Source: Streptomyces sp. MBT53 (GTDB lineage Bacteria > Actinomycetota > Actinomycetes > Streptomycetales > Streptomycetaceae). Taken from it: DNA of 34,536 nt. This document shows positions 22,893 through 29,857 of the stretch, one piece after another (the stretch's first letter is position 1; each line of letters begins with the position of its first letter). The notes beneath the pieces were generated by a model. The model was not told the DNA's origin, ran no database searches, and saw only the letters and a list, made by a program, of their open reading frames with translations. The position numbers and the translations under genes are program-made. The stretch lies in NCBI RefSeq assembly GCF_016654115.1, contig NZ_JAEQAZ010000093.1, positions 1 through 34,536 on the forward strand. The letters run 5' to 3'.

Positions 22893-23935
22893 GGCGTACG
22901 TACCTCCTCGTCGGCCCAGTCGGCGGCGTCGGTCCAGCCGGGGCCGAGTCGAAGTCTCCCCCACGCCAGGTCGTCGAGGGCGACCAGGCGGTCGGCGTGG
23001 TCGCGGACGGGAGGGGCGGCGAGGTCGCCGGGCACGGTGAGGGCGGCGGCGGCCGTGAGATGCCCGTGCCGCAGCCGGTCCCGTACGGGCAGTCCCCGCA
23101 GGGTCGCGGAGAGGAACCCGGCCGCGAAGGCGTCCCCGGCACCGACCTCGGCGACGACGTCGACGTGCGGCGCGGGCACGAAGGTGACGTGCTTCTTGTG
23201 GAAGACGGTGGCCCCCCGCCCGCCCTGCTTGACGACGAGCGTCTCGGGGTCGGGGAACGCGGCCCGTACGGCATCGGCCCCGACCAGCCCCCAGACCTCG
23301 GCGGCCTCGTCCTCGCCGACGAAGACGAGGTCGGCGCCGCGCGCCAGCTCCAGCAGCACGCCCGGCCCGTCGGCCGAACGGCCCAGCGCGGGGCGGTGGT
23401 TGACGTCGAAGGAGATCAGCGGCCGGTGCGCGCGGAGCGCGGTCAGTTCGCGTACCAGACCGAGGCAGTCGGCGGAGAGCATGGGGGTGATCCCTGACAG
23501 GTGCAGCACCCGCCCGGCCCGTACGGCGGCCAGGTCCACGTTGGTCGCGGCCATCGCGGAGGCGGCGGATCCGGCCCGGTAGTACGCCACCTCGTGCGCG
23601 TCGGTGGCCCGGTCCCCGGCGGTACGGAAGTAGATGCCGGTGGGGCGCGCGGGATCGCGCTCCACGGCGGACACGTCCACCCCGTACCCGCCGATGGTCT
23701 CGACGAGATGGTCCCCGAAGCCGTCGGCCCCGACCCGGCTGACCCACCGGACGCTGTGCCCGGCGGCGGCCAGCACGCAGGCGACGTTCGACTCGGCGCC
23801 GCCGATGGCGCGGTCGAAGGACGGTACGTCGGCGAGGCGGCCCGGGCGGCTGGGTAGGAAGGTGACCATGGACTCGCCCAGCGCTACGACGTCGACGACG
23901 TCACGGGCGGCGGTGGACTGTCCGTCGGCGGTCAC
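22889..23935 (-). CDS. PfkB-family sugar kinase, probably 2-keto-3-deoxygluconate kinase
   Basis: The 348-residue ribokinase-family enzyme has VALGESMVTFLPSRPGRL at its start, GGAESNVA (45-52), SRVGADGFGDHL, the SFDVNHRPALG strand typical of KDG kinases, VVKQGGRGATVF and the anion-hole/catalytic motif EVGAGDAFAAGF with D268. KDG kinase is the best fit; other sugar-acid kinases are possible. GTG 23935 is the first plausible start, with GAGGAG 11 bases upstream, a longish spacing. It is the first gene of the minus-strand arm and opens from the shared divergent promoter region. Confidence 0.87.
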   Translation of the reverse strand: MTADGQSTAARDVVDVVALGESMVTFLPSRPGRLADVPSFDRAIGGAESNVACVLAAAGHSVRWVSRVGADGFGDHLVETIGGYGVDVSAVERDPARPTGIYFRTAGDRATDAHEVAYYRAGSAASAMAATNVDLAAVRAGRVLHLSGITPMLSADCLGLVRELTALRAHRPLISFDVNHRPALGRSADGPGVLLELARGADLVFVGEDEAAEVWGLVGADAVRAAFPDPETLVVKQGGRGATVFHKKHVTFVPAPHVDVVAEVGAGDAFAAGFLSATLRGLPVRDRLRHGHLTAAAALTVPGDLAAPPVRDHADRLVALDDLAWGRLRLGPGWTDAADWADEEVRTP

Positions 23936-23980
23936 GATGGTGATGGCTCCTCGTCGGTGCACCGGTTTGCGGCGGCTCCG

Positions 23981-24009
23981 TTGACCCGGTGTTGGGCGAG
24001 ATGTTAGAC
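23981..24009 (+). promoter_or_regulatory. Promoter of the PLP deaminase-deacylase arm
   Basis: TTGACC (23981-23986), a 17-bp spacer and TTAGAC (24004-24009; TAGACA one base on) face the deaminase gene. The predicted start near 24016 places the palindrome at 24036-24052 in the early transcribed region, a good place for repression. Confidence 0.5.
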
Positions 24010-24035
24010 AGCGGTAAGCGATATACGCAATGAAG

Positions 24036-24052
24036 GTTGCAAGGATTGCAAC
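24036..24052. promoter_or_regulatory. Perfect palindrome GTTGCAA-GGA-TTGCAAC, likely IclR operator
   Basis: Two perfect 7-bp arms with a 3-bp centre lie in the 138-bp gap between the divergent arms. A TATATC element (24025-24020, minus strand) could be the -10 of the kinase arm, which would put the palindrome near its -35. The IclR gene in the adjacent operon is the obvious binder. Confidence 0.65.
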
Positions 24053-24073
24053 ACTCCAGCTCAGGGAGGCCTC

Positions 24074-25351
24074 ATGGTTCGCGACACCGGTACCGAAGCG
24101 CTCGCCCGGCTCGCCGGGGAACGCGTCGACCACCGTTTCAAGGGCCTCCCCCCGGACGCGGAGGGCGTCACGGTCGCCGACCTGTCCGCCCAGCGCCGCA
24201 ACCTCTTCACCGGCGGCTTCACCACCCCCGTCCTCGCCCTCTCCGCCGAGCGCCTGGAGCACAACCTCCGCCTGATGGAGACCTACGCGACCCGCCACGG
24301 CCTCGCCTTCGCCCCGCACGGCAAGACCTCCATGGCCCCCCAGCTCTTCCACCGCCAACTCGCCCACGGCGCCTGGGGCATCACCCTCGCGGTCCCCCAC
24401 CAGGTGCGCGTGGCAAGGGAGTTCGGCATCGACCGCGTCTTCCTGGCGAACGAACTGGTCGACGCGGCGGCCCTCAAGTGGATCTCGTCCGAACTCGACG
24501 CCGACGACGACTTCCGTTTCATCTGCTACGTCGACTCCGTGCGCGGAGTGGAGTTGATGGACGCGGCCCTGCGCGGCGCCGCCCGCCCGCTGGACGTCGT
24601 CGTCGAACTGGCCGCCGGCGAGGGCGCCCGCACCGGCGCCCGCACGGAGGCGGAGTGCGTGGCGGTCGCGGACGCGGTGGCCGCCGTGGAGACGCTGCGG
24701 CTGGTCGGGGTCGCCGGGTACGAGGGCGAGGTGCCGCAGGCGGATCCGGAGCGGGTACACGCGTGGCTGCGCCGGCTGACCGCGCTGGCCGTGGAGTTCG
24801 ACAAGGGCGGGCGTTTTCAGGGAGTTGAGGAGATCGTGGTCAGCGCGGGCGGCAGCGCCTGGTTCGACGCGGTGGCCGACGTCTTCGCCGAACTGCCCGA
24901 ACTCTCGCTCCCCGCGCTGAAGTTGCTGCGCTCGGGCGCCTACGTCTCGCACGACGACGGCCACTACCGCGAGATCACCCCCTTCACCCGCATTCCCGAA
25001 GAGGGCGCTCTGGAACCGGCGTTCCGGCTCTGGGCGCAGATCGTCTCCCGCCCCTCCCCCAAGCAGGCCTTCGCCAACGCGGGCAAGCGGGACGCGGCCT
25101 ACGACCTCGACCTCCCCCTCGCCCAGGTCGTCCGCCGGGACGGCACCGAGCGCCCGGCGACCGGCGTCGAGATCACGGGCCTGTCCGACCAGCACGCGTG
25201 GCTGCGGACGACGGCCGAGGCGGACCTCGAGGTGGGCGACTGGATCGGGATGGGCCTGTCCCACCCCTGCACGTCCTTCGACAAGTGGCAGCTGATCCCG
25301 GTGGCGGAGGCGGACGGGACGGTCGTCGACTACATCCGTACGTTCTTCTAG
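24074..25351 (+). CDS. Fold-type III PLP amino acid deaminase/dehydratase (D-serine dehydratase-like)
   Basis: The 425-residue enzyme has an alanine-racemase-like barrel. K84 in AFAPHGKTSMAPQLF is the PLP lysine. The C-terminal domain carries a probable metal site, H397 and C399 in GLSHPCTSFDKW, as in eukaryotic-type D-serine dehydratases and D-threonine aldolases. Other features are AVPHQVRVAREFGIDRVFLA, VVVELAAGEGARTG and LKLLRSGAYVSHDDGHY. It should eliminate or deaminate a beta-hydroxy D-amino acid. D-serine is one candidate; D-glucosaminate, which would give KDG, fits the neighbours. GGGAGG precedes ATG 24074. It is followed after 8 bp by the deacylase gene. Confidence 0.88.
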   Translation: MVRDTGTEALARLAGERVDHRFKGLPPDAEGVTVADLSAQRRNLFTGGFTTPVLALSAERLEHNLRLMETYATRHGLAFAPHGKTSMAPQLFHRQLAHGAWGITLAVPHQVRVAREFGIDRVFLANELVDAAALKWISSELDADDDFRFICYVDSVRGVELMDAALRGAARPLDVVVELAAGEGARTGARTEAECVAVADAVAAVETLRLVGVAGYEGEVPQADPERVHAWLRRLTALAVEFDKGGRFQGVEEIVVSAGGSAWFDAVADVFAELPELSLPALKLLRSGAYVSHDDGHYREITPFTRIPEEGALEPAFRLWAQIVSRPSPKQAFANAGKRDAAYDLDLPLAQVVRRDGTERPATGVEITGLSDQHAWLRTTAEADLEVGDWIGMGLSHPCTSFDKWQLIPVAEADGTVVDYIRTFF

Positions 25352-25359
25352 GAGGAGTC

Positions 25360-26982
25360 GTGGAGCAGCTCGTCATCCGGGACGCGGACGTCGTCGACGG
25401 CAGCGGTGGACCGTCGTACCGCGCCGATGTGGTCGTGGACGGCGGCCGGATCGTCTCGATCGTGGGGGAGGCGGCGCAGGCCGGCTGTCAACGCCCCAAG
25501 GCGCGGCGGGAGTTGGACGCGGAGGGTCTTGTCCTCTCCCCCGGCTTCATCGACATGCACGCCCACAGCGACCTCGCCCTGCTCCGCGACCCGGACCACA
25601 GCGCCAAGGCCGCGCAGGGGGTGACCCTCGAAGTCATCGGCCAGGACGGGCTGTCGTACGCCCCCGTCGACGACCGCACGCTCGCGGAGGTGCGCCGGGC
25701 GATCACCGGCTGGAACGGCCACGGCGACGACATCGACTTCGACTGGCGGTCGGTGGGCGAGTACCTGGACCGGCTGGACTCCGCTTTCGGAGGCCGCGGA
25801 ATCGCCGTGAACGCGGCCTACTTGATCCCGCAGGGCACAGTCCGGATGCTCGCGGTCGGCTGGGACGACCGGGAAGCGACACCCCAAGAGCTGGACCGGA
25901 TGCGGCGGTTGGTCGCCGAAGGCATGGAGCAGGGCGCGGTCGGCATGTCGTCCGGGCTCACCTACACGCCCGGCATGTACGCCAAGGACGCCGAACTCAC
26001 CGAACTCTGCCGGGTGGTGGCGTCGTACGACGGCTACTACTGCCCGCACCACCGCTCGTACGGCGCGGGCGCGCTGGAGGCCTACGCGGAGATGGTGGAG
26101 CTGTCGAGGGAGGCCGGCTGCGCCCTCCATCTGGCCCACGCCACCATGAACTTCGGCGTGAACGAGGGCCGGGCACCAGAGCTGCTGACCCTCCTGGACG
26201 AGGCCCTGGCCACCGGCGCGGACATCAGCCTCGACACCTACCCCTACACCCCCGGCTGCACAACTCTCGTGGCGATGCTGCCGAGTTGGGCGAGCGAGGG
26301 CGGCCCGGAGGCGATCCTGAAGCGGCTCGCGGACGACGCCACGGCCGACCGTATCCGTCACCACCTGGAGGTGATCGGCTCGGACGGCTGTCACGGGGTG
26401 CCGATGGAGTGGGACACGATCGAGATCTCGGGGGTCACGGATCCCGCGCTGGCGGAGTACGTCGGCCGCCGCCTGGACAGTTGGGCCACGGCCCGCCGTC
26501 TCCTCCTGGCCGACCGGCTGGCCCCGTCGATCCTCCAGCACGTCGGCCACGAGGAGAACGTCCGCCAGATCATGCGGCACCGCGTCCACACGGGCGGCTC
26601 GGACGGCATCCTCCAGGGCGCCAAGCCGCATCCACGGGCGTACGGCACGTTCCCGGAGTATCTGGGGCGGTATACAAGGGAGTTGGGCGTGCTGTCCCTG
26701 GAGGAGTGCGTGGCCCATCTGACCTCCCGCCCGGCGGCCCGCCTGCGCCTGCCGGACCGGGGCCTGGTCAAGGAGGGCTACCGCGCGGACCTCGTCCTCT
26801 TCAACCCCGAGACGGTGGCGGCGGGTTCGACCTTCGAGGACCCACGCAAGCTGCCGACGGGCATCCCCCACGTCCTGATCGACGGCCGCTTCGTGATCGA
26901 GGACGGCCGGCGGACCGACGTACTGGCGGGCCGGTCGGTCCGTCGCAGTCCCGTGCGACGGAACGACAACCCCCGTACCTGA
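25360..26982 (+). CDS. N-acyl-D-amino-acid deacylase family amidohydrolase
   Basis: The 540-residue amidohydrolase-superfamily enzyme is of the D-aminoacylase type. H67 and H69 (GFIDMHAHSD) form the HxH metal pair, H230/H231 (YYCPHHRSYG) and the HLAHATMN His residues follow, and D415 in TGGSDGILQG is the late Asp. The position equal to the metal Cys of D-aminoacylase (NCG in classical members) is Asp96 in VIGQDGLSYAP. It would remove an acyl group from an N-acyl amino acid with D configuration. GTG 25360 has GGAGG 4 bases upstream and lies 8 bp after the deaminase stop, so the two genes form one operon. It ends one base from the convergent protease gene. Confidence 0.9.
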   Translation: MEQLVIRDADVVDGSGGPSYRADVVVDGGRIVSIVGEAAQAGCQRPKARRELDAEGLVLSPGFIDMHAHSDLALLRDPDHSAKAAQGVTLEVIGQDGLSYAPVDDRTLAEVRRAITGWNGHGDDIDFDWRSVGEYLDRLDSAFGGRGIAVNAAYLIPQGTVRMLAVGWDDREATPQELDRMRRLVAEGMEQGAVGMSSGLTYTPGMYAKDAELTELCRVVASYDGYYCPHHRSYGAGALEAYAEMVELSREAGCALHLAHATMNFGVNEGRAPELLTLLDEALATGADISLDTYPYTPGCTTLVAMLPSWASEGGPEAILKRLADDATADRIRHHLEVIGSDGCHGVPMEWDTIEISGVTDPALAEYVGRRLDSWATARRLLLADRLAPSILQHVGHEENVRQIMRHRVHTGGSDGILQGAKPHPRAYGTFPEYLGRYTRELGVLSLEECVAHLTSRPAARLRLPDRGLVKEGYRADLVLFNPETVAAGSTFEDPRKLPTGIPHVLIDGRFVIEDGRRTDVLAGRSVRRSPVRRNDNPRT

Positions 26983-26983
26983 C

Positions 26984-27820
26984 TTACGGCTTGGGCAGAG
27001 TGCAGGCGGTCGCGCTCAGGTTGAGCACGTTCGCCGAGGTGAAGCACGCCGGGATGTTGTACGTCTCCTCCGCGTAGTTGATGCCCTCGCGAACCGTCAC
27101 CGTGCCGTTCTCGTCGACCTCGCAGGGATTGTCGACCGTGCAGGTCTCCCCGTCCTCGTTGCCCGTGTTGTTGACGGCGACGACCTGCCCGGTGCTGGTG
27201 TCGATGACCGGGGAGCCGGAGGTCCCGCCGATCGTGTTGCAGGCGGAGGTGTAGCGGACCGAGTCCTTCCAGGTCCAGGAGCCCTCCTTCAGCCGGTACA
27301 CGAACCCGTCGATGCTGCAGCTGTAGATCGTCTTCCAGTAGCCGGAGACGACCTTGATGGCGGTGCCGACGGTCGGGTGCGTGGCGCTCACGGTGAGCGG
27401 GCTGATGCCGTACGCGCTCTTGATCGCCGCGTACGTGGTGGTGGTGCGGTAGATCGTCACGTCCGTGTCGGTCATCGTCGAGTAGACGACCTGGTTGGCG
27501 CGGAGCGTGGCGACCTTGGTGCCGGCCGAGTTCAGCAGCCCGAAGGTGCGGGTGGAGGACTGGCCGGTGATGACCTGGCCGGCCGCCGGGAAGCCGGTCT
27601 CCAGGCAGTGGCCGTTGGTCAGCACCAGGGCCGGGGAGGTATCGGTCGAGTTCGGGAAGCGGATGACCGAGCCGGAGCAGTTGCTGAGCGAGACGGTGCC
27701 GGCGAAGTCGACGGTCACGGCCGCCGCCTTCGGTGCCGCCTGCGGTGCGGCGACGGCGGGTGCCACGCCCGCCCCGGCGATCGCCAGGCCCGAGAGTGCG
27801 GCAAGGAGAGGCTTCTTCAT
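26984..27820 (-). CDS. Secreted trypsin-like serine protease (S1 family)
   Basis: The 278-residue protein has a signal peptide (about 1-25, ending AVA) and a chymotrypsin-fold domain. The catalytic triad is visible: H71 in LVLTNGHCLE, D120 in TMTDTDVTIY and S203 in TIGGTSGSPVID. Six or more Cys suggest disulphides (NCSGS, GHCLE, YSCSI, SACNT, ETCTV, NPCEV). It should act outside the cell on proteins. GAGGGG lies 8 bases before ATG 27820. It is transcribed away from the aminotransferase gene; the gap carries a TTGTC/GACAA inverted repeat at 27880-27903 of unknown role. Confidence 0.92.
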   Translation of the reverse strand: MKKPLLAALSGLAIAGAGVAPAVAAPQAAPKAAAVTVDFAGTVSLSNCSGSVIRFPNSTDTSPALVLTNGHCLETGFPAAGQVITGQSSTRTFGLLNSAGTKVATLRANQVVYSTMTDTDVTIYRTTTTYAAIKSAYGISPLTVSATHPTVGTAIKVVSGYWKTIYSCSIDGFVYRLKEGSWTWKDSVRYTSACNTIGGTSGSPVIDTSTGQVVAVNNTGNEDGETCTVDNPCEVDENGTVTVREGINYAEETYNIPACFTSANVLNLSATACTLPKP

Positions 27821-27966
27821 GTGGGGGTCCCCTCTTACAGACGCGAGCGACCGGAGATCTTCCGGCCGCCCTCACGTCATTGTCATGCACATTCTCACGA
27901 CAAGAGGGGGCCGCCGCAAGAAGCCCACGTGGTGCAAAACACGGCGCGAGAGGCGTTACCGGGCCG

Positions 27967-27972
27967 TAAGCT
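27967..27972 (+). promoter_or_regulatory. -10 element for a leaderless aminotransferase transcript
   Basis: TAAGCT ends 7 bases before ATG 27980, and there is no ribosome site in front of the gene. This spacing puts the transcript start at the A of the ATG. No convincing -35 is seen, so confidence is limited. Confidence 0.4.
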
Positions 27973-27979
27973 CACCGAC

Positions 27980-29191
27980 ATGCAGGTGATCCAGTCGACC
28001 AAGCTCTCCAACGTCTGTTACGAGATCCGGGGCCCGGTTCTCGAAGAGGCGATGCGTCTGGAGGCGGCCGGCCACCGCATCCTGAAGCTCAACACGGGCA
28101 ACCCGGCGGCCTTCGGGTTCGAGTGCCCGCCCGAGATCCTGGAGGACATCCTCCGGAACGTGTCGTCGGCACACGGGTACGGCGACGCGAAGGGCCTGCT
28201 GGCCGCCCGCCGCGCGGTCGTCATGCACAACCAGACCCTCGGCATCGAGACGGACGTCGAGCACGTCTTCATCGGCAACGGCGTCTCCGAGCTGATCGTC
28301 ATGGCGATGCAGGGCCTCCTCGACGACGGCGACGAGGTCCTCGTACCGTCCCCGGACTACCCCCTGTGGACCGCCGCCGTCTCGCTCTCCGGCGGGACCG
28401 CCGTCCACTACCGCTGCGACGAGCAGTCCGACTGGATGCCCGACCTCGCCGACGTGGAGCGGAAGGTCACCGACCGCACCAAGGCGCTCGTCATCATCAA
28501 CCCGAACAACCCGACCGGCGCCGTCTACGACGAGGAGATGCTGCGCGGCCTGACCGACATCGCCCGCCGCCACAACCTCCTCGTCTGCTCCGACGAGATC
28601 TACGACAAGATCCTCTACGACGGCGCCACGCACACCCCGACCGCGAAGATCGCCCCGGACCTGCTGACGCTCACGTTCAACGGGATGTCGAAGGCGTACC
28701 GGGTGGCCGGTTACCGCGTCGGGTGGGTGTCGATCTCCGGGCCGCGCGCGCACGCCGAGTCGTACATCGAGGGTCTGACGATCCTGGCCAACATGCGGCT
28801 CTGCGCCAACATGCCCGGGCAGCACGGGGTGGTCGCCGCGCTCAGCGGGCGGCAGACCATCAATGACCTGGTGCTGCCTGGCGGGCGACTGAAGGAACAG
28901 CGGGACGTCGCCTACGAGCTGCTGACCCAGATCCCTGGTGTGACCTGCGTGAAGCCGAAGGGGGCGCTGTATCTGTTCCCGCGGCTCGACCCGCAGGTCT
29001 TCAAGGTCAAGGACGACCGGCAGATGGTGCTCGACCTGCTGCGCCGCGAGAAGATCATGGTCGTCCACGGCACGGGCTTCAACTGGTCCGAGCCCGACCA
29101 CTTCCGGGTCGTGACGCTGCCCTCGGTCGGGGATCTGCGGGACGCGGTGACACGGATCGGGAACTTCCTCGACGGGTACAGCCAGCCGTAA
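27980..29191 (+). CDS. alaA: AlaA-like pyridoxal-phosphate aminotransferase
   Basis: The 403-residue class I/II aminotransferase begins MQVIQSTKLSNVCYEIRGPV, typical of AlaA (glutamate-pyruvate aminotransferase). Motifs are LKLNTGNPAAFGF, SSAHGYGDAKGLLAAR, PSPDYPLW, IINPNNPTGAVY, SDEIYDKILYDG and the PLP lysine K238 in FNGMSKAYRVAGYRVGW. It transfers amino groups between glutamate/2-oxoglutarate and pyruvate/alanine, in the cytoplasm. No Shine-Dalgarno sequence precedes ATG 27980, but a -10-like TAAGCT lies 7 bases upstream, suggesting leaderless expression. Upstream in-frame extension overlaps the protease promoter and is not credible. Confidence 0.9.
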   Translation: MQVIQSTKLSNVCYEIRGPVLEEAMRLEAAGHRILKLNTGNPAAFGFECPPEILEDILRNVSSAHGYGDAKGLLAARRAVVMHNQTLGIETDVEHVFIGNGVSELIVMAMQGLLDDGDEVLVPSPDYPLWTAAVSLSGGTAVHYRCDEQSDWMPDLADVERKVTDRTKALVIINPNNPTGAVYDEEMLRGLTDIARRHNLLVCSDEIYDKILYDGATHTPTAKIAPDLLTLTFNGMSKAYRVAGYRVGWVSISGPRAHAESYIEGLTILANMRLCANMPGQHGVVAALSGRQTINDLVLPGGRLKEQRDVAYELLTQIPGVTCVKPKGALYLFPRLDPQVFKVKDDRQMVLDLLRREKIMVVHGTGFNWSEPDHFRVVTLPSVGDLRDAVTRIGNFLDGYSQP

Positions 29192-29212
29192 ACCTCGCGG
29201 GGCTGGTTTCTT
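29182..29212 (+). terminator. Candidate terminator overlapping the alaA stop
   Basis: CCAGCC (29182-29187) and GGCTGG (29201-29206) form a 6-bp stem around a 13-base loop that holds the TAA stop, followed by TTTCTT. The stem is short, so efficiency is doubtful. Confidence 0.4.
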
Positions 29213-29239
29213 CCGGCCAATTTTTCGGCCAACACAACT

Positions 29240-29262
29240 TTAGACGCAATCTAAGCTAGGAT
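29240..29262 (+). promoter_or_regulatory. Palindrome TTAGA-CGCAA-TCTAA next to TAGGAT -10 box
   Basis: The perfect 5-bp arms (29240-29244 and 29250-29254) lie just upstream of TAGGAT (29257-29262), an ideal Streptomyces -10. No good -35 exists, so the palindrome occupies the -15 to -29 region. A repressor or an activator that remodels the promoter could bind here. Confidence 0.5.
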
Positions 29263-29293
29263 GGTTTCCTGTCTGAGCACAGGAGACCATGCC

Positions 29294-29695
29294 ATGTACG
29301 AACCGATCCGCACCAAGTCGGTCCACAGCACGGTGGCCCGCACGCCCTCCTCCGACTTTCCGCACCGGTCGCGCGAGGAGGAGCTGGACATTCAGCTGGC
29401 GGGGCATCTGGCCGCGCTGCTTGCGGTGACCGATGAGCTGCGGGCGCTTGAGCCTTCGGCAGAGTTGGATGTTGCTGCCGAGCGGCTTGCGGGCCAGTTG
29501 ACGCGGTTGCGTGGCGGAGCTGCGCCCAGCCGCATGTCCGCGTCCGCTCCTACGACCCGTTTGGACGCGCTGCATCAGCGGGCGCACGCGCTTGCCGGGC
29601 GGGCGTTGGTCGTCGCCGCGTCCAGGGCCGATACGGCTGCGGCGATCCTGTCCGCCGAGCGGATGGACGCGCATGCGGTGACTGCGGTCGCCTAG
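29294..29695 (+). CDS. Small helical protein of unknown function (133 aa)
   Basis: The 133-residue protein begins MYEPIRTKSVHSTVART. It contains REEELDIQLAGHLAALLAVT, then DVAAERLAGQLTRLRG and DALHQRAHALAGRALVVAAS, so it is almost wholly helical, with heptad-like leucines. It has no signal peptide or membrane segment. AGGAG lies 8 bases before ATG 29294; another ATG at 29289 is out of frame. It follows a promoter with a distinct palindrome, so it is likely regulated and may bind its own promoter, though I see no clear DNA-binding motif. The family is not recognised with certainty. Confidence 0.75.
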   Translation: MYEPIRTKSVHSTVARTPSSDFPHRSREEELDIQLAGHLAALLAVTDELRALEPSAELDVAAERLAGQLTRLRGGAAPSRMSASAPTTRLDALHQRAHALAGRALVVAASRADTAAAILSAERMDAHAVTAVA

Positions 29696-29718
29696 TCGCC
29701 GTAGGGGTTCTGTGCGCT

Positions 29719-29793
29719 TGCGGGTGCGCGTCCGTCGTGGCTTGTCGCGCCCACGCGGCGGAGCCGCAAATTGATACAGCCCCGCGCCCCTGA
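29719..29793. repeat. Streptomyces-type dispersed intergenic repeat
   Basis: The sequence around GTCGTGGCTTGTCGCGCCCA, the GCGGC-GGA-GCCGC hairpin (29755-29767) and the tail CAGCCCCGCGCCCCTGA resembles a short intergenic element found many times in Streptomyces chromosomes (recalled, not searched). It lies in the 162-bp gap between two plus-strand genes and has no coding potential. It could act as a terminator or RNA element. Confidence 0.5.
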
Positions 29794-29857
29794 GTACAGC
29801 CGGCCGTGTTGATCCGGGACCCGTCCGACACCTTCCGTTCATCCCTTTCCTCGGGGA

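Noticed and set aside
23936..25264. N-terminal extension of the PfkB kinase across the divergent promoter
   Set aside because: The extension would cover the palindrome and the deaminase gene; kinase homology starts only after GTG 23935.
27377..27979. N-terminal extension of the aminotransferase
   Set aside because: It is antisense to the protease gene; the AlaA-type N-terminus begins at ATG 27980.
29240..29254. Iron-responsive DmdR/IdeR box
   Set aside because: The TTAG/CTAA-like ends are suggestive, but the palindrome is 15 bp rather than 19 bp and lacks the internal GG...CC pattern.
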